Assembly: GCA_037501455.1 (NCBI GenBank)
Contig: CM074855.1
Location: forward strand, 30,103,001 to 30,167,000
Direction: 5' to 3'
From: Lantana camara
Taxonomy: Eukaryota; Streptophyta; Magnoliopsida; Lamiales; Verbenaceae
Length of the DNA stretch: 64,000 bases
Shown here: one piece after another, positions 11,352 through 24,160 of the stretch
How positions within the stretch are numbered: the stretch's first letter is position 1
Layout: each line of letters opens with the position of its first letter
Position numbers and translations under genes: made by a program
The notes under the pieces: generated by a model
What the model was told of the DNA's origin: nothing
The model's input: only the letters and a program-made list of their open reading frames with translations
Database searches by the model: none

Positions 11352-14246
11352 GTGGTGAAGGAATATCTTGAGGTGTTTCCCGAAGTTTTAGGTTCTTTAC
11401 CTCCGGATCGAGAGATTGAATTTGTAATAGACTTATATCCGGGATCTGAACCTTATTCTAAGACTCCTTACCGTATGGCACCGGCAGAGTTACACGAGTT
11501 AAAAGTTCAGTTGGAAGATCTCCTCAAGAATGGATATATTCGACCGAGTTCATCACCGTGGGGCGCAACAGTTCTCTTTGTTAAGAAGAAAGATGGAACT
11601 CTGAGAATGTGCATTGACTACCGGGAGTTGAATCGGATGACTGTAAAGAATAAATATCCTTTACCTAATATAGAAGATTTGTTTAACATGCTACAAGGGT
11701 CAAGGGTGTATTCCAAGCTCGATTTAAAGGCAAGGATATTATCAGTTAAAGATTAAGGAAGAAGATATTCCTAAGACAGGATTTAATACCCGATATGGAC
11801 ATTATGAATTCGTGGTGATGCCATTTGGGTTAACCAACGCCCCGACAGCTTTTATGGACATGATGCATCGGATTTTCCGTCCCTACCTCGATAAGTTTGT
11901 GGTAATCTTCATTGATGATATTTTAGTATACTCAAGATCGGAAGAGGATCATGTTCGTCATTTGAGATTGGTGTTGGAGACTTTAAGAGATAACCAGCTT
12001 TATGCTAAGTTCAGTAAATGTGAATTTTGGATTGACAGGGTGAGTTTCTTGGGTCATATTATTTCGAGCAAAGGCTTAGAAGTAGATCCTTTGAAAGTAG
12101 AGGCAGTTTCTCAGTGGCAGAGTCCTAAGAATGTCTCCGAGATTCGAAGTTTCTTGGGGTTAGCCGGTTATTATCGAAGATTTGTTAAAGACTTCTCTAA
12201 GATTGCGGCTCCATTGACCCGATTAACCAAGAAAGAGGTTCAGTTCAAATGGGATGAGAAGTGTGAAGCTAGTTTTCAGCTCTTGAAATATAAGTTAACT
12301 TCTGCACCGATATTAGGACTTCCGAACGGTATTGAAGGGTTTGTGGTGTATACTGATGCTTCTCATGAAGGCTTAGGTTGTGTTTTGATGCAGAATGGGA
12401 AAGTAATTGCTTATGCCTCTAGGAAATTGAAAGAGCATAAGAAAAATTATCCCACTCACGACCTTGAACTTGCAGCGGTGATTTTTGCCTTAGGGAAATG
12501 GAGACATTATTTGTATGGAACCTCTTTCGAGATTTTTACCGATCATAAGAGCCTTCAGTATTTATTTTCTCAGAAGGATTTGAACAGGAGACAGAGACGG
12601 TGGATGGAAACTCTTGAGTATTATGATTGTGTGATTAAGTATCACCCTGGTAAGGCTAACATGGTCGCAGATGCATTGAGCAGGAAGGCTAGTGTATCCA
12701 ATTTGAAGGTAAATATTGGACAACCAATGAAGTTGGTTAAGATAAAGGCTCGTATTGGTAACATTTCAGTACGGCCAGAGTTAAGGCAACAGATATTTGA
12801 GACACAAAGGACGGATATTGAGATTCAGAAGTTGATAGAAAAGGCTCGATCAGACTCCGAGTGTCCATTTGGATTCGATGACACGGGAATCTTTCGATTC
12901 AAGAACAGAGTGGTAGTTCCAACAGAATTGAGAAGAGTTATTTTGGATGAAGCTCATAAAACTGCTTATTCGGTACATCCTGGTGGAAACAAGATGTATC
13001 GGGACTTGAAACAGTATTATTGGTGGAACGGGCTGAAGAGCGATGTGGTGAATTATGTGAAGCAGTGTCTGACTTGTCAGTTAGTGAAAGCTAAGCATCA
13101 GAAGCCGTCAGGATTATTACAGCCACTACCTATTCCCGAATGGAAATGGGAACAAATAGCAATGGATTTTGTATCGGGTTTACCTAGAGTGAAGGGTGGA
13201 TTCGATGGAATTTGGGTATTGTGGACAGATTGACCAAGTCAACCCATTTTCTTGCAGTTCGGATGTCAGATAAGATAGGTAAGTTGGCTAAGAGGTATTG
13301 TGACAAGATTGTTCGGTTACATGGAGTGCCAGCTAGTATTGTTTCAGATAGGGATCCGAGGTTCACTTCTAGATTTTGGCAAGAATTACAGAAGTGTTTG
13401 GGGACTAAGCTTTAGTTCAGTACAGCTTTTCATCCACAGACGGACGGGCAATCTGAAAGGTTAATCAGATATCTTGAGGATATGTTAAGGGCGTGTGCGT
13501 TGGATTTCTCGAGTTCATGGAATGAACAGTTGCCCTTGATTGAATTTGCCTACAATAACAGTTATCAATCATCAATAGAAATGGCACCGTATGAGTTTCT
13601 TTATGGAAGAAAATGCCGATCCCCGTTGTTTTTCGATTTAGAAGAATGGAAGTGGAGCAAGCAGGAAGGTGTGAAACGAGGGGAGAAGAAAGAAAAACCT
13701 TCTAAAGCTATTCAGAATGCTATCGAAAAGGTTCAAATTATTCGGCAAAGAATGAAAGCAGCTCAAGATCGACAGAAGAGTTATGCAGATAAACGAAGGA
13801 AAGATCTTAAGTTCGAAGTTGGGGATAGAGTGTTCTTGAAAGCCTCACCTCGTAAAGGATTCACCCGAATTGGAAAGGGAGGAAAGCTGAATCCCCGATA
13901 TTTGAGACCTTATGAGATTTTGGAGAGAATCGGAGATACAGCCTACAGATTGGATTTACCTCCAAGTTTAACGGGTATCCACAATGTCTTCCATGTGTCA
14001 CAACTTCGGAAATACTATCCCGATGACTCAGTGGTACTACCGGTTGAAGAAGCAGAGCTTGAACCGAATCTCACTTTCGTTCAGAAACCAGTTAAGATTT
14101 TGGATCGGAAATTTCAAGAACTTCGAAACAGACGATTTCCCTTGGTGAAAGTGTTGTGGCGAAGTGATAAGAAGGAAGAAGCCACGTGGGAAACGGAAGA
14201 GAAAATGAAGAAGTTCTACCCTGAATTGTTTCCAACCGAGCAATGA
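11352..14246 (+). pseudogene. Reverse transcriptase, RNase H and integrase of the Gypsy element, broken
   Basis: The region follows gag-protease in the same frame. The reverse transcriptase begins [18 protein letters not shown] and keeps [25 protein letters not shown] and the catalytic FIDD box (11908-11919). An RNase H domain follows ([14 protein letters not shown], then [11 protein letters not shown]), then the integrase zinc-binding segment ([11 protein letters not shown] to CLTCQ) and a core with [12 protein letters not shown] and FHPQTDGQSE. The tail ends ATWETEEKMKKFYPELF, as in chromoviruses. Breaks are a one-base insertion near 11726 (DLKARIL where other copies have a Gln-Gly-Tyr motif), a one-base deletion near 13225, and a TAG at 13413-13415 just before the third integrase motif. 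Confidence 0.93.
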
Positions 14247-14266
14247 ATCCGAGGACGGATTCTCTT

Positions 14267-14279
14267 TAAGGGGGAGAGG
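14267..14279 (+). other. Polypurine tract of the Gypsy element
   Basis: TTAAGGGGGAGAGG immediately precedes the 3' LTR. It primes plus-strand DNA synthesis. The element at 44831-54739 has the same tract at the same place, showing relationship despite lacking coding sequence. Confidence 0.85.
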
Positions 14280-14280
14280 T

Positions 14281-17200
14281 TGTAACGCCCCGTGTTTTTA
14301 CACGTGCAGGTAAGTGTTACGTGCGCATTTACATTTAATTATATGATTTTATATTTTGAATTATTAATTGAATTCGTTTCTAATTTGATTTATTTGTTTA
14401 AATTCCATATGAATTCCAATGTGAGTTACGAATATATGAACGGAATTGTGAGAATGTGAATTTCGTGAATTCGGTGTTAATTGAATGGAATTACGTGTTT
14501 TGTGTAGTCGTGGGCTTGATTGTAATTTATTTGAATGTTTTGGACTCAATTGGAAATTGAGTTTGGGCTTAATTGCCACTTTTTGAAAGTTTAGGGACCT
14601 ATTTGTGTAATAGGCAACCCTGAACGGTTTTCGCGATATCTTGAGCTCCGGACCTCGAAACCGAGATCCGTAAACGGTGTTGAACTTGTTTCGACGATAC
14701 CTATCCTTCGAACTTGACCTTGTACCATTTCGATGTCATTTGAACCTTCGACAACGAACCTTTCTATAGCCTCGACTTTATAACTTGTTTGAACCGTTTC
14801 TTAAACAAACCGGACTTGGACCGACCCGTATCCTACCCGTTTCCTTACTAAATATCAGCATTTGCTTCCTTGTGCTTCCATTTTTGATCGATCAATTCAT
14901 CATCTCAAGAGACAAGGGAAAAGCTCCAAGAAACCCTCATTTTTTATCAACCAAACTTTGAGCTCAAGATCAATCAATCCTCCATCTCTTTTCAAGGTAA
15001 TTGATGATTTGTATTCTCCATCTCCTTCTCTATATTTTCATATATGTATAGCTTGGCTTGAGTGGAGGATTCATGTTGTTTTGATATGAGCATGAATTGG
15101 GGTTTGATCTTGAACTTGGGATTTTAATGGTTTAAAGTGAGAGTTGATGCATGGAAATTGTTGCTTGAAGCTTCCTTACCATTGCTATATCTTTAAATTT
15201 CATGTTGGTGGATTATAGCATGAATTGCCATTGAAGGAGCTTGAAGCTCCATGTTTGATGATCATGAGAATTGATGATGATTTGGCCAATTTTGAGCATG
15301 TATTCTTGTGTTTTAGCTTGGGTTACATGTTATATATGAATTATATGGATTCAATTCGTGTCTAAGTGTACCTAAGAGCTTCCTTGTTGCTGCCCTGCTT
15401 CTCCAAAGCTTTTCCCTCGCGAAACAGAGCTTTTGCTCTGTTTTCTCTTTGAAGACGACGAGCTGACACGGCCGTGTCAGCTTTGAACTGAAAATGGACA
15501 AGGCCGTGTTGGGCTCTCGACTTTGGAAAATTATTTTCAGAAAATCGGACACGGCCGTGTCCAAATGCTTTGAAAACTCAACACGGCCGTGTCAAGCCCT
15601 CGACTTGGAAAATTTCATTTTTAAACCTCGGACACGACCGTGTCCAAATGCTTTGAAAACTCAACACGACCGTGTCATTTGAAATGGTAGCTTTGGGGGG
15701 AACTCTTTTATTGCTTGTATTGCATTTATGGTTCGTATTCGTGAATTATATGCAACGTGAATTCCTTTAAACTTGGAATTATTATTGATATATGACCTCA
15801 AGGACTATATGAATGCAAGAATGAAAAGTATGAAAGCTATAAACGCTATGAACGTGAACGAATATGATTTTATCGTATATTGAACGAAACTTGGTCAATT
15901 ACGTGTTTAATTGAATTCCATGGTTTTCATGATCATAATTGGACATGCTCTTATGTTTCAAGCATTCCATAGCATGTCATTTCATTGCCGAGCGTCAAAT
16001 GTGGTCATATTTGAGTCTCACACTACCTTTGTCACACAGATATTGACCCAGTGGGAGACGGGGTTGAGCAGTGAGAGCTTTGTCGGGTTCTTTGGTCTAC
16101 CAGGTGGGTTTTTCTTCTAGTAGTTAAAGATATGACCCCAATATACCCAATGTGCAAGATTTTGGCCAAAGATATATATATGTATATCGAATTTTCAACG
16201 AATCAATGTTTTCAACGTTAAGCCTTTAATTTGAATATCCTACCAAAAGTTTTGGCGAGAAATGAACGTTCACAATGAATGGGGGCCCGGGACTTAGTGT
16301 ATTGGTGAACCGGGGAAGCTTGGGCTGATAGGAATCCACATATACTAGTTCCATCAATTTCGGTAACCTAGACTTCACTAGGATATTAGTGAAAGAAGGG
16401 GGACCCGCGTTTTTGGGGATTCATGTACCCCTCTAGCACCAATGAATGAGGGTTCGGGCCTTGCAAACCCGTCCCTAACCGGAGGAAGAAGGAGTATATG
16501 AATGATCGGATGAATAATCGAATGAATGTGCATGAAAGAATGAATGCATGAACGAATGAATGAATGAATGATTAATGAATGACACAAGGTGTTGGTTGGA
16601 GATAATGTATGCCCCCTCGCCGGGCCACAAACGACCTAATGAATGAAATGAATTGTTATAATCCTATTCGTTGTATTTTAATTCCCACTTAGGAAAAATG
16701 CTTCCAAACCTGGAATAAGGATTATAGCTTGCATGTATGTGTTTAAATTCCGATGTATTATGATATTATGCCTATTTTTTTTATACCCACCAGTCTGTCT
16801 AAGACTGAACCCGGAGTTGTTTCAGTTTCTTTTTGCAGGAAGGGATGCTAGGCGGGATACAAGTCTGAGAGAGTCTTGCATAGTGTCTAGCCTTTCTTTC
16901 TTTACACTCATACGCTTACATTTTATGATCTTTTTGGATATTGTATATGTATTCCGAGCGTGTATGTTTGTATTCGAATTACTGAGCTTACTCGAACTTA
17001 AATGTTGGTACCTAGAGCATATAGCTCAATATATGGAATACATGTTGGTATCTAGAGCATATAGCTCAGTACATGGTATATGAATTATTGCTTCCACTTT
17101 TCTGTTACTCTGATTGTTGTTGTTGTTGTTGTTTTTGTTGTTGTTGGGGTTTAAGTGATAGGTTAGTCCCGCCTGGCTTAGCGAGTGTGTATGTCTCCGT

Positions 17201-17292
17201 TCGCTATGATTTGGCACGTGTATGGAAATCCATTTCATATACGGGTCGGGTCATGGTGCGGGGGATGTGACGTCTCGTGCTCGGGCGTTACA
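14281..17292 (+). repeat. 3' LTR of the Gypsy element
   Basis: It is a near copy of the 5' LTR, starting TGTAACGCCCC and ending GGGCGTTACA. It holds the second copy of the palindrome array (about 15462-15677), where some central positions have decayed from CACGGCCGTG to CACGACCGTG or AAGGCCGTG. Confidence 0.93.
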
Positions 17293-18165
17293 CGATGAGT
17301 CCTACCGACAGTGGGAGTGTCAATCTGACTCCTCTAAGGCTTGCTTGTGGGATCACGCCCTTAAGAAGGACCATCTTGTTTCATGGAGGTACAAAGTGTA
17401 TAGTTGATACGTGCGTGATACATGAGGATGTTTACTTCAATAAGTAAGTTCACTGAGGTGCCCCGTGTGAGAACATTCCTAAATGGGAAAGGAAGTTTCT
17501 ATTTCAGGAAATGGAAACTTCCAGATTAGGAAATATCTCACGAGTCGTTGATGTGATTAATTGTTCCATGTCACTTTATGAGTTAACTCTGTAGTCTTAG
17601 GTATAAGCTTTAAAGGGTGTCGCCTTAGACAACTGATTCAAGGCTTATGCTGGGGCTGCACAAGTGATTCATGAAAGTGAATGAGAATCAAGAAAGGACC
17701 TACACTTGCATTTGCAAGGTGATCTCTTATTGTGTAAGTCATTCATATGTCATATGGAGTCCTTGGCCAAGGCAGTAGATCAAGACATCAAGAAAAGGGT
17801 TTCTTGGATTGAGATCAAATGGATATGAAATGTACTTAGCTTTAAGACCTGATTATTAGGGTTCTGATTATTCCCTTACCCTAGATCTTGGTTGAGAGAT
17901 AGTAAGTTGGAGGATTATATCTCACATGAATCAATGACTTAAAGGTTCTGTCGAATCCGAACATTCCAATTCAGCTAGGGGTTAAACACCTGTTGCTAGA
18001 CTATGGCCGTTTAATCTGTGAACTGATTAATTAATTAGTGAATTAATTAATTAGGGTCACTGCTAATTGAATTGAGAACCTAGAGGGTCACACACAACAA
18101 CTTGGTTACATGAGTTGAGGCTTTAAAATGATTAAACTAGTTAATCGGGCCTAGAGGGTCCCACA

Positions 18166-18233
18166 CGTGTGAAATCACACGTGTGGGTCACGTGACTGGA
18201 CACGTGTCATTGGGACACGTGTGCCACACGTGT
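18166..18233. promoter_or_regulatory. Second G-box cluster in family B LTR (copy 2)
   Basis: Six exact CACGTG hexamers lie within about 68 bp, mostly as ACACGTGTG or ACACGTGTC. The spacing and flanks differ from the cluster in copy 1, so the cluster has been rearranged while the motif stayed. The reversed copy at 34183-36131 has no such cluster at the matching place (about 35010-35040). Confidence 0.5.
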
Positions 18234-18928
18234 TTATTTGATTAAATATTAAGTATTTAATTTATTAATTATTTAATAGACTTTGGTTTAATTTTGAATT
18301 AAAATGAAAGTCTTATTTTGGAGAAAAATAATCTAGTTAATTAAGTACGAATTAATTAATTAGATGAATAAGTTATTTATTTATTAATAAATAAAGTATA
18401 ATAATATCCAAAAGGGTTTGGATATTTTAGCTCTCTTAAAAGTTGATTTGAATTTGAATTCAAAGTCAAAGTCAAAATTACTTGATGATCAAGTAATTGG
18501 AGAGAGGGACCAAATCCTTGCCCCAAAAGGGCTATAAATAGGGGAGCTCGAGCTCCCCTTAGAGCTAATTGGCAATTCTTTTGGTTCATGTGTTGAACAC
18601 CATCCTTTCTCCAAGATAAACGAAACCCTAGGTTAAGCCTAAACACTAACTTGAGAACTAGCATCCTTACTAGTTAGATTGTAGTCAAGTTGGTGGACTA
18701 TCTCTAGAGAGCTTCAAGTTAGAAGTTTGAAGATTCGAGCTTTACCAAGGAGAGGGGATCAAGCCGCGAGAAGAGCGTTCTTGGGTGGCTTGAAACGCTT
18801 CAAGAAAGAATAAAGGAAAAGTAAGTTTCTTAACTCTACGAATTTGGATACACGATTGCGAGTCCAAGATCCTTTTGTTGGAAATTTTTTTTAAAATTCC
18901 GCTGCTTTCTGATTCGTATTTTCCAACA

Positions 18929-21190
18929 TCTTTAATGCTTTTATATACTTTTATTTGTTGTTAGTTGAACATTTAATGAGTTACCATTAATATGCTTGAA
19001 GTTTTAAAGGAAGAAAAGCATGAAAATGTTGATCTATTTCACTCCATTTGTTGTTATGCTGTTGCCGGGTGATGTGCATGTGTGACTGTTGTGCCTGAAA
19101 TTTGCTTCATTTTGAGTTGTTCTTGCTGTGTATTTGTTGCTCCATACCTGCCCCTGTTGCTGCTTCGTTCTCCCCTGCTTCCCCTGCCTAGAACCCAGCA
19201 GCTGTGTCTTTTTTTTTTTTGGTAAAGACAGTAGCTGCACGACCTTGTCAGCTACATGCTTGAAATGGACAAGGTCTTGTCTTTTTGTTTGAATTATGGG
19301 AATTCAGGCAACATGGCCTCACCCCATTTGAACTGAATTTGGACAAGGTCGTGTTGTCTTGTTCGAATTGATTTTAATTTAGAACATAACAACAATACAC
19401 AACCATGCATGCATAAGTCAACTCCACATAGCCATGTTGTGTTTAGGGCAGTCACTTATGGGGTTGTTTCTTATTTTAAATAATTTTTGTTGCCTTTTCC
19501 CGCCTCGATCATAACTCGTATGTATTATTAATTTGTTATACTATGTGTTATATTTCTTGTATTAATTTTTCGAGGTGATTTGATATGATTTAAATGAACT
19601 ACGAACTTGAATGACTTAAGTGCTACCATTTGACGTCGCATGTGTATTTTGGCATTCGTTTGACATTATAAATAATTTATTTTGCCTCTAATTTTATTTT
19701 ATGATATTAGTTAACGACTCTATGATATGTTTTGATGTATTTACGAATTTTATGCTATGAAATTCAACGTATAAATGTGTAATGAAAATATGAACTTCTA
19801 ATTGTTATCTTATGCCACTTCCTTGCATTCATTGCATTCGTTTGCATCGCCGTGTGTCTAAATGGTACATAATCGAGTCTAAGTCTTTGTTATTACGTTT
19901 TTTTGTCATAGAGGTGCTTCTGGGAGGAGCCGTACCCGAGGTTTAAGGTTGTCCGGGGTTGTTTTCTCACACCACACTATTTTCTTTTTTTCAAAGGTGA
20001 GGTTTAGGTTCTTTTCTTTTTAGTTAAGCGACCTACTACCCTTAAATGCTCGTTTTCTAGCCCTCATGCAACTATATATTATATATATAGTTAAATATAT
20101 GTAATGTATGATATGTTTATGATCTTATGATCAAGTTTCGGCTTTCTAAAAGGGCTATAATTATGAGCATATATGAGCTCATGTTTTAATGAAGGTTTAA
20201 TGCTTACGAATGTAATGTCAATGGTTCGTAATGAGCGAGAATGGAATGGAAAAGTAATTAAAGGTATTTTGGATCCACGAAGGCTATGGGTCGAGACACC
20301 CGGGACGGCAGTGGGCCGTCGGGATAAGCCTGGGTGTAGTTTTCATTTGAGGTATTACGTATGACCCAGGAGATTGGGAAGGTGTGGTGCTCTTGATGTC
20401 TTCGGTATGAAAGCGAGGGAGGACTCATTGTGGGTTAGCTACCCCTCGAGAAATTTACAAATTTAATGTATGGCTAAGGGCGACCGACCCTTCCATCACC
20501 GGAGTGTTGGGGATTGAATGTGATTTGGTTTTATGTAACGAATGAGGAGTAATGGTGGATGCTCGTACTCATCGAGCTTTAATGTAATGTTTGGATTATG
20601 GAACGGGAATAGAGTCTTTATGAAACATATATGTATATGATATGTAATGCTTTTAATGAAAACATTTTGGTATGCAAACCTATTCCCGGTTCATAACCTT
20701 TCTCTTTTACATGCTTTGCTCTCTCTCTATATATGTATAGTGTGTAGGTGTGCGTTAGCCCCTTCACTCAGTCCATGGGCTGACCCCTCGATTACTCTAT
20801 TAGTTTGCAGGTTTTTGTGCACGAGCTAGGCGGAGAAGTGGTTGTTCAAGTTTCACTTTTGGGTTTAGGTCGTGGTAGGTGCATTACATATTTTTTTGGG
20901 ACTTGTACTTAATGATATGAATATTATCTTGGATTTAAGAATTGATATGACTTTGTATATTTTGAATACTTGACGTGTATGGTTGGTTTTGAATATTATG
21001 TTTATAGAACTCCTCGCTTCCACTATTTGATTAATTGTTGCGCGCTTTGAGTATGTATAGCTCCGCTTAGCCTAGTGAGTGTGTGATCTCCCGTTCGCTA
21101 TGACTTGGGCTCGTGTATGGATTTTTCATTTCATATGCGGGTTCGGATCTTAGTGCGGGGGATGTGGTGGCCCACACTCCGGGCGCTACA
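18929..21190 (+). mobile_element. Truncated Gypsy LTR (type C), missing its beginning
   Basis: The 3' end GGGCGCTACA and the last 130 bp (CCGTTCGCTATGAC, then GTGCGGGGGATGTGG) match the ends of the other Gypsy LTRs. A CCTGCCCCTG motif near 19147 is followed by decayed palindromes such as GACAAGGTCTTGTC (19268-19281), at the position where the other LTR types carry theirs. The first 700 bp or so are absent, presumably lost at the family B insertion edge. No 5-bp duplication can be paired with the right edge. Confidence 0.7.
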
Positions 21191-21950
21191 ATATGGACAA
21201 GATAGAATATTATTATACCGAAAATTACTATGTAAATTATTCAGAGTATTGTATCACACCCTCATAAATATCAAACAAAGATAAATATTTTGTTGGTCAA
21301 GAAAACAATGATAAATATGTTTTGCATTTTGAAATGGTATATTTGGCTTCTTTCCATTTTCCTTTTTGCTTGATATCATATTAAGTTATAATAATATTAT
21401 TGTACAAATTCATTAAAAAAAATCTGACTTGATCGAACACTTGCTATTATTACACTATTTAAAATTATTGTACAAATTCATTAAAATTATATAAAAAAGC
21501 ATATTCAAAATCTAAAATAATTAGTAGTTGTGAAATATACGAGAACATTTTAAAGTTAAATAATATATTTAATAATATTTTTATAAATTATTTTTCAGTA
21601 TTTGATATTTTTGAAATATGCTGTGGATTTATAAAGCTGAAATGTATAAATAGTTCATTTGATTCCTTTAATTTTTATAGTTTACTTTAAAAATAGCAAG
21701 ACACGTACACTTTTCTAATATATATATTCAAATTCTAACCCCTTTTTTGTGGTACTGGCGAATCGACAACCAAATTTGGTTCTCACCGGTAGGCTCTAAT
21801 ATATACATATGAAATAGATTATACGGATATAGTGTGAGGTGTGAGGAGTTAACTGTCGGATGTGCTGCACTCTAATTGAAAAAAAAAAAAAAAGAAATCA
21901 GGATTCTCTTTCCACCCTGTCTTGAGATGCTGGTTGAAACCATCGGTCTA
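21191..21950. other. AT-rich intergenic stretch, no gene seen
   Basis: The sequence is low-complexity and AT-rich with short direct repeats (for example ATTATTGTACAAATTCATTAAAA at about 21398-21420 and again near 21466) and a poly-A run at about 21880-21894. No open frame with family features was found on either strand. Confidence 0.5.
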
Positions 21951-21959
21951 GCCGGAGAA

Positions 21960-22771
21960 ATGGTTGAATTTTCCAGCAGTGGGTAGCTTTTGCTATTGAT
22001 AAGATCAAGGCAAAAATCCTCAAGATTATGAAATAACAAAATATATATTGATGGTGTCTAAATCTGGCTTTGTACGGAACGACAAACTTGTACTCCCAAT
22101 CACCCAAGATATTTGTATTCGCAGGATGAACTCTGTATTTAGCTAGCTGAGAAAGATAAGTAAACGTAAGCTCAAAGGTCAAAACGGGGGAATGTTGGGA
22201 CTGGACCCGTTTTGACACTCCGACGTTCAAGTCAAACTATTGGGTCGAGAATGCAAATAGAGTATTTAATACGTGAATAGTGGCTTACCTTAGTAATAAA
22301 TGAGGGGATATTTATAGCTGGGAGTCTTGTGTGTGTTAGTACACCTCGCTGAAAGTGTGGATCTGGTCACCATGAGGGATAGCTTCGCCAACTGTGAAGA
22401 GTACCTCCGGTAAGGTCTTATGTACTTGCTTTGCAAAAGGCTCCGTTGGGTAGGTACTAGGGGTGGGATGCATTTAATGCACTCTGCAGGGAGAGATGTC
22501 CACATTTAATGCGCCTGTACTTGGGCGATATGGGTCGATATTGTACTTGGCTCGGAAGGCCTCTGGGTCGAGGGCATTCCTGGGTCACAGTATTCCTCAT
22601 GCAGTTAGTACATTGGGCAAGGCTTCCTCAGGCTATGTGATAAGTGTTGACTTGAGTAAGGAGTGCTCCTGGGTAGAAAGTAGGGATGACGTGGCAAGAC
22701 GTATATGGCCAAGGGGCCTTATTGTGAGGACACGTGGAGCCACGTCATTGCTCCCAATTTTTCCCCTATCA
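21960..22771 (-). mobile_element. LTR remnant related to the Tat-type LTRs at 43971 and 59713
   Basis: The segment aligns in order with the 825-bp LTRs further right. Shared points are an AAGGTC/AAGGCC start of a conserved block near 22176, TCCGACGTTCAAGTCA near 22218, a minus-strand TATA box (rc of ATATTTATAG, about 22308-22317), a CACGTGG near 22731 and the ending CCCCTATCA at 22771 (CCTCATCA in the others). Overall identity is modest. Edges are uncertain and no duplication was found. Confidence 0.5.
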
Positions 22772-22869
22772 TATATATATAATCATCGGATCTCCAAAAT
22801 AATTTTGAGAATTAAATATAAAAATTTACTAAAAAAATTACCTATATAAATAGACTATAAACAAAAGGC

Positions 22870-22872
<3 letters not shown>

Positions 22873-22923
<51 letters not shown>
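22873..22923. repeat. (AT)n microsatellite
   Basis: An uninterrupted AT dinucleotide run of about 50 bp. A second AT run lies inside the hAT element near 23140-23166. Confidence 0.95.
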
Positions 22924-22929
<6 letters not shown>

Positions 22930-23056
22930 CTATTGAAAAAAAAAAACATGGAATAAACCAACTAAAAGCTTGTTGTATTTTTGTTTGGGATCTAACCTTT
23001 AAATTTTGTTGCACTTAAGTGCCCAATATCAACATGTCATTTTCTTATTAGTCGGG

Positions 23057-23132
23057 CAGTGATGGAGCCACATGTTAATGAGGGGTACAATTGACCCCCC
23101 ATCAATTTTTATTTATTTATTATTATTATTAT

Positions 23133-23172
<40 letters not shown>

Positions 23173-23343
23173 TTATGAGAATTTTCATTATTAACCCCCC
23201 TAACCAAAGTTAAAATAAATACTAGTGATGGTCAATATATAAATTATTAATAATTGACAACACCTAAAAGAAATTTTACGGGATTTTTCTGTAGTATTAT
23301 ACTTTGGTCGACCCCCTAAATAAAATTTCTAGCTCCGCCACTG
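23057..23343. mobile_element. Small hAT-type miniature element
   Basis: The ends are CAGTGATGGAGCCACAT and the inverse of AGCTCCGCCACTG, matching the CAGTGGCGGAGCC termini of the larger element at 30044-30954. Just inside each end are runs of C or G (GACCCCCC and CGACCCCCT). The flanks TAGTCGGG and GGTCGGGG are close to, but not exactly, an 8-bp duplication. It is 287 bp and non-coding. Confidence 0.7.
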
Positions 23344-23606
23344 GGTCGGGGACACTTAAGTGCAATACAATTCAAAGATTGGGTACTAAAATATAAAAAT
23401 TCAAAAATTAGATACTAAAGTGTAAAATTTTCCAAAGTTTAGGGTGCAAACAAAGATTAAGTCTTTTTGTTTAAATTTGGTGGAATTACCTTAAAAATTG
23501 GAAGGCAAGCAATTTATGGCTTATTTGTATGATATTGTTCTAAGTCAGTCGTTATTATTAAATTCTTCTTTTATAGTGATGTATTTAGGTGTAAATTTGT
23601 AGTTCG

Positions 23607-24086
23607 TGTTAAAATTAAAGATGATTTTTTGGATTATAACTCTAGAATAATCCAAGCCTAGATATTTTGGTAGTCTAGATATTTCTACCAAAATATCTCT
23701 CTAGATGATTCCACCATATTATCTCTATCCATTATTAGGGATCTAGAATTATCTTAGCAATTATTTATTAGGAAATCTAGAAATATCTTAGCATCTATAA
23801 TTGTTTATTAGGAAATCTAGAATTATGTATCGAAATATCTAATAACTAGAATTCTCCTTTGAGTAGTATAAATAGGGGTGAGTATTTGCCATTTGTAACA
23901 AGCCAAGTTGTAAAGTTAAAGTCCTCTAATAAAAGCCTTCTTTCCTACATATTTTCTATTGAATCATTCCCTTTTATTTTTGAGGTTATTCTTCTTTGGT
24001 TGTTTTCATCCACCCTTTGGTTGTTCGATCTTGGGCCAGCAGGCTTTCTCTATTTCTTTCTGCTGTGTTATAATTTTACTTTTACA
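23607..24086 (+). repeat. 5' LTR of the Copia element
   Basis: This LTR is 480 bp. A TATA-like box (TATAAATAG, about 23869-23877) precedes the predicted R region, and AATAAAAG near 23927 may serve as the poly-A signal. The 3' LTR at 28177-28656 matches with about three substitutions. Confidence 0.93.
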
Positions 24087-24099
24087 TGGTATCAGAGCC
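24087..24099 (+). other. Primer-binding site of the Copia element
   Basis: TGGTATCAGAGCC directly abuts the 5' LTR and is the standard plant tRNA-Met primer site. Confidence 0.93.
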
Positions 24100-24160
24100 A
24101 TAGGGCTCTAGTATCGTGTGTCAAGATCCCTTGGTGGAAAAATCAACCGGTGCCTCAAAA

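Larger units (their letters stand above)
6523..17292 (+). mobile_element. Complete but inactivated Ty3/Gypsy retrotransposon, Tekay/Del-like
   Basis: This 10,770-bp element is bounded by the exact 5-bp duplication CGATG (6518-6522 and 17293-17297). It has LTRs of 3017 and 3012 bp, a tRNA-Met-type primer site, gag, protease, reverse transcriptase, RNase H and integrase in Gypsy order, and a polypurine tract. The long LTRs, the primer site and the integrase tail suggest a chromovirus of the Tekay/Del lineage, which is my inference. The coding region carries at least four in-frame stops and two frameshifts, so the copy cannot be autonomous. The two LTRs differ at dozens of sites by eye, far more than those of the element at 44831. 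Confidence 0.93.
6257..18928 (+). mobile_element. Family B LTR copy 2, split by the Gypsy element
   Basis: The left part (6257-6522, 266 bp) opens TGTTAGGAATAGTGCCC, and the right part (17298-18928, 1631 bp) ends TTTTCCAACA. Together they make 1897 bp, homologous along their length to the copies at 3505-5490 and 34183-36131. The split is explained by the 6523-17292 insertion, whose CGATG duplication lies exactly at the junctions. The outer flanks (GCTGG and TCTTT) do not form a duplication, so a deletion or rearrangement at one edge is likely. Confidence 0.75.

Noticed and set aside
949..17292. The whole 949-17292 region as one large Gypsy element
   Set aside because: Separate exact duplications (TGAAT around 949-5982 and CGATG around 6523-17292) show independent insertions.
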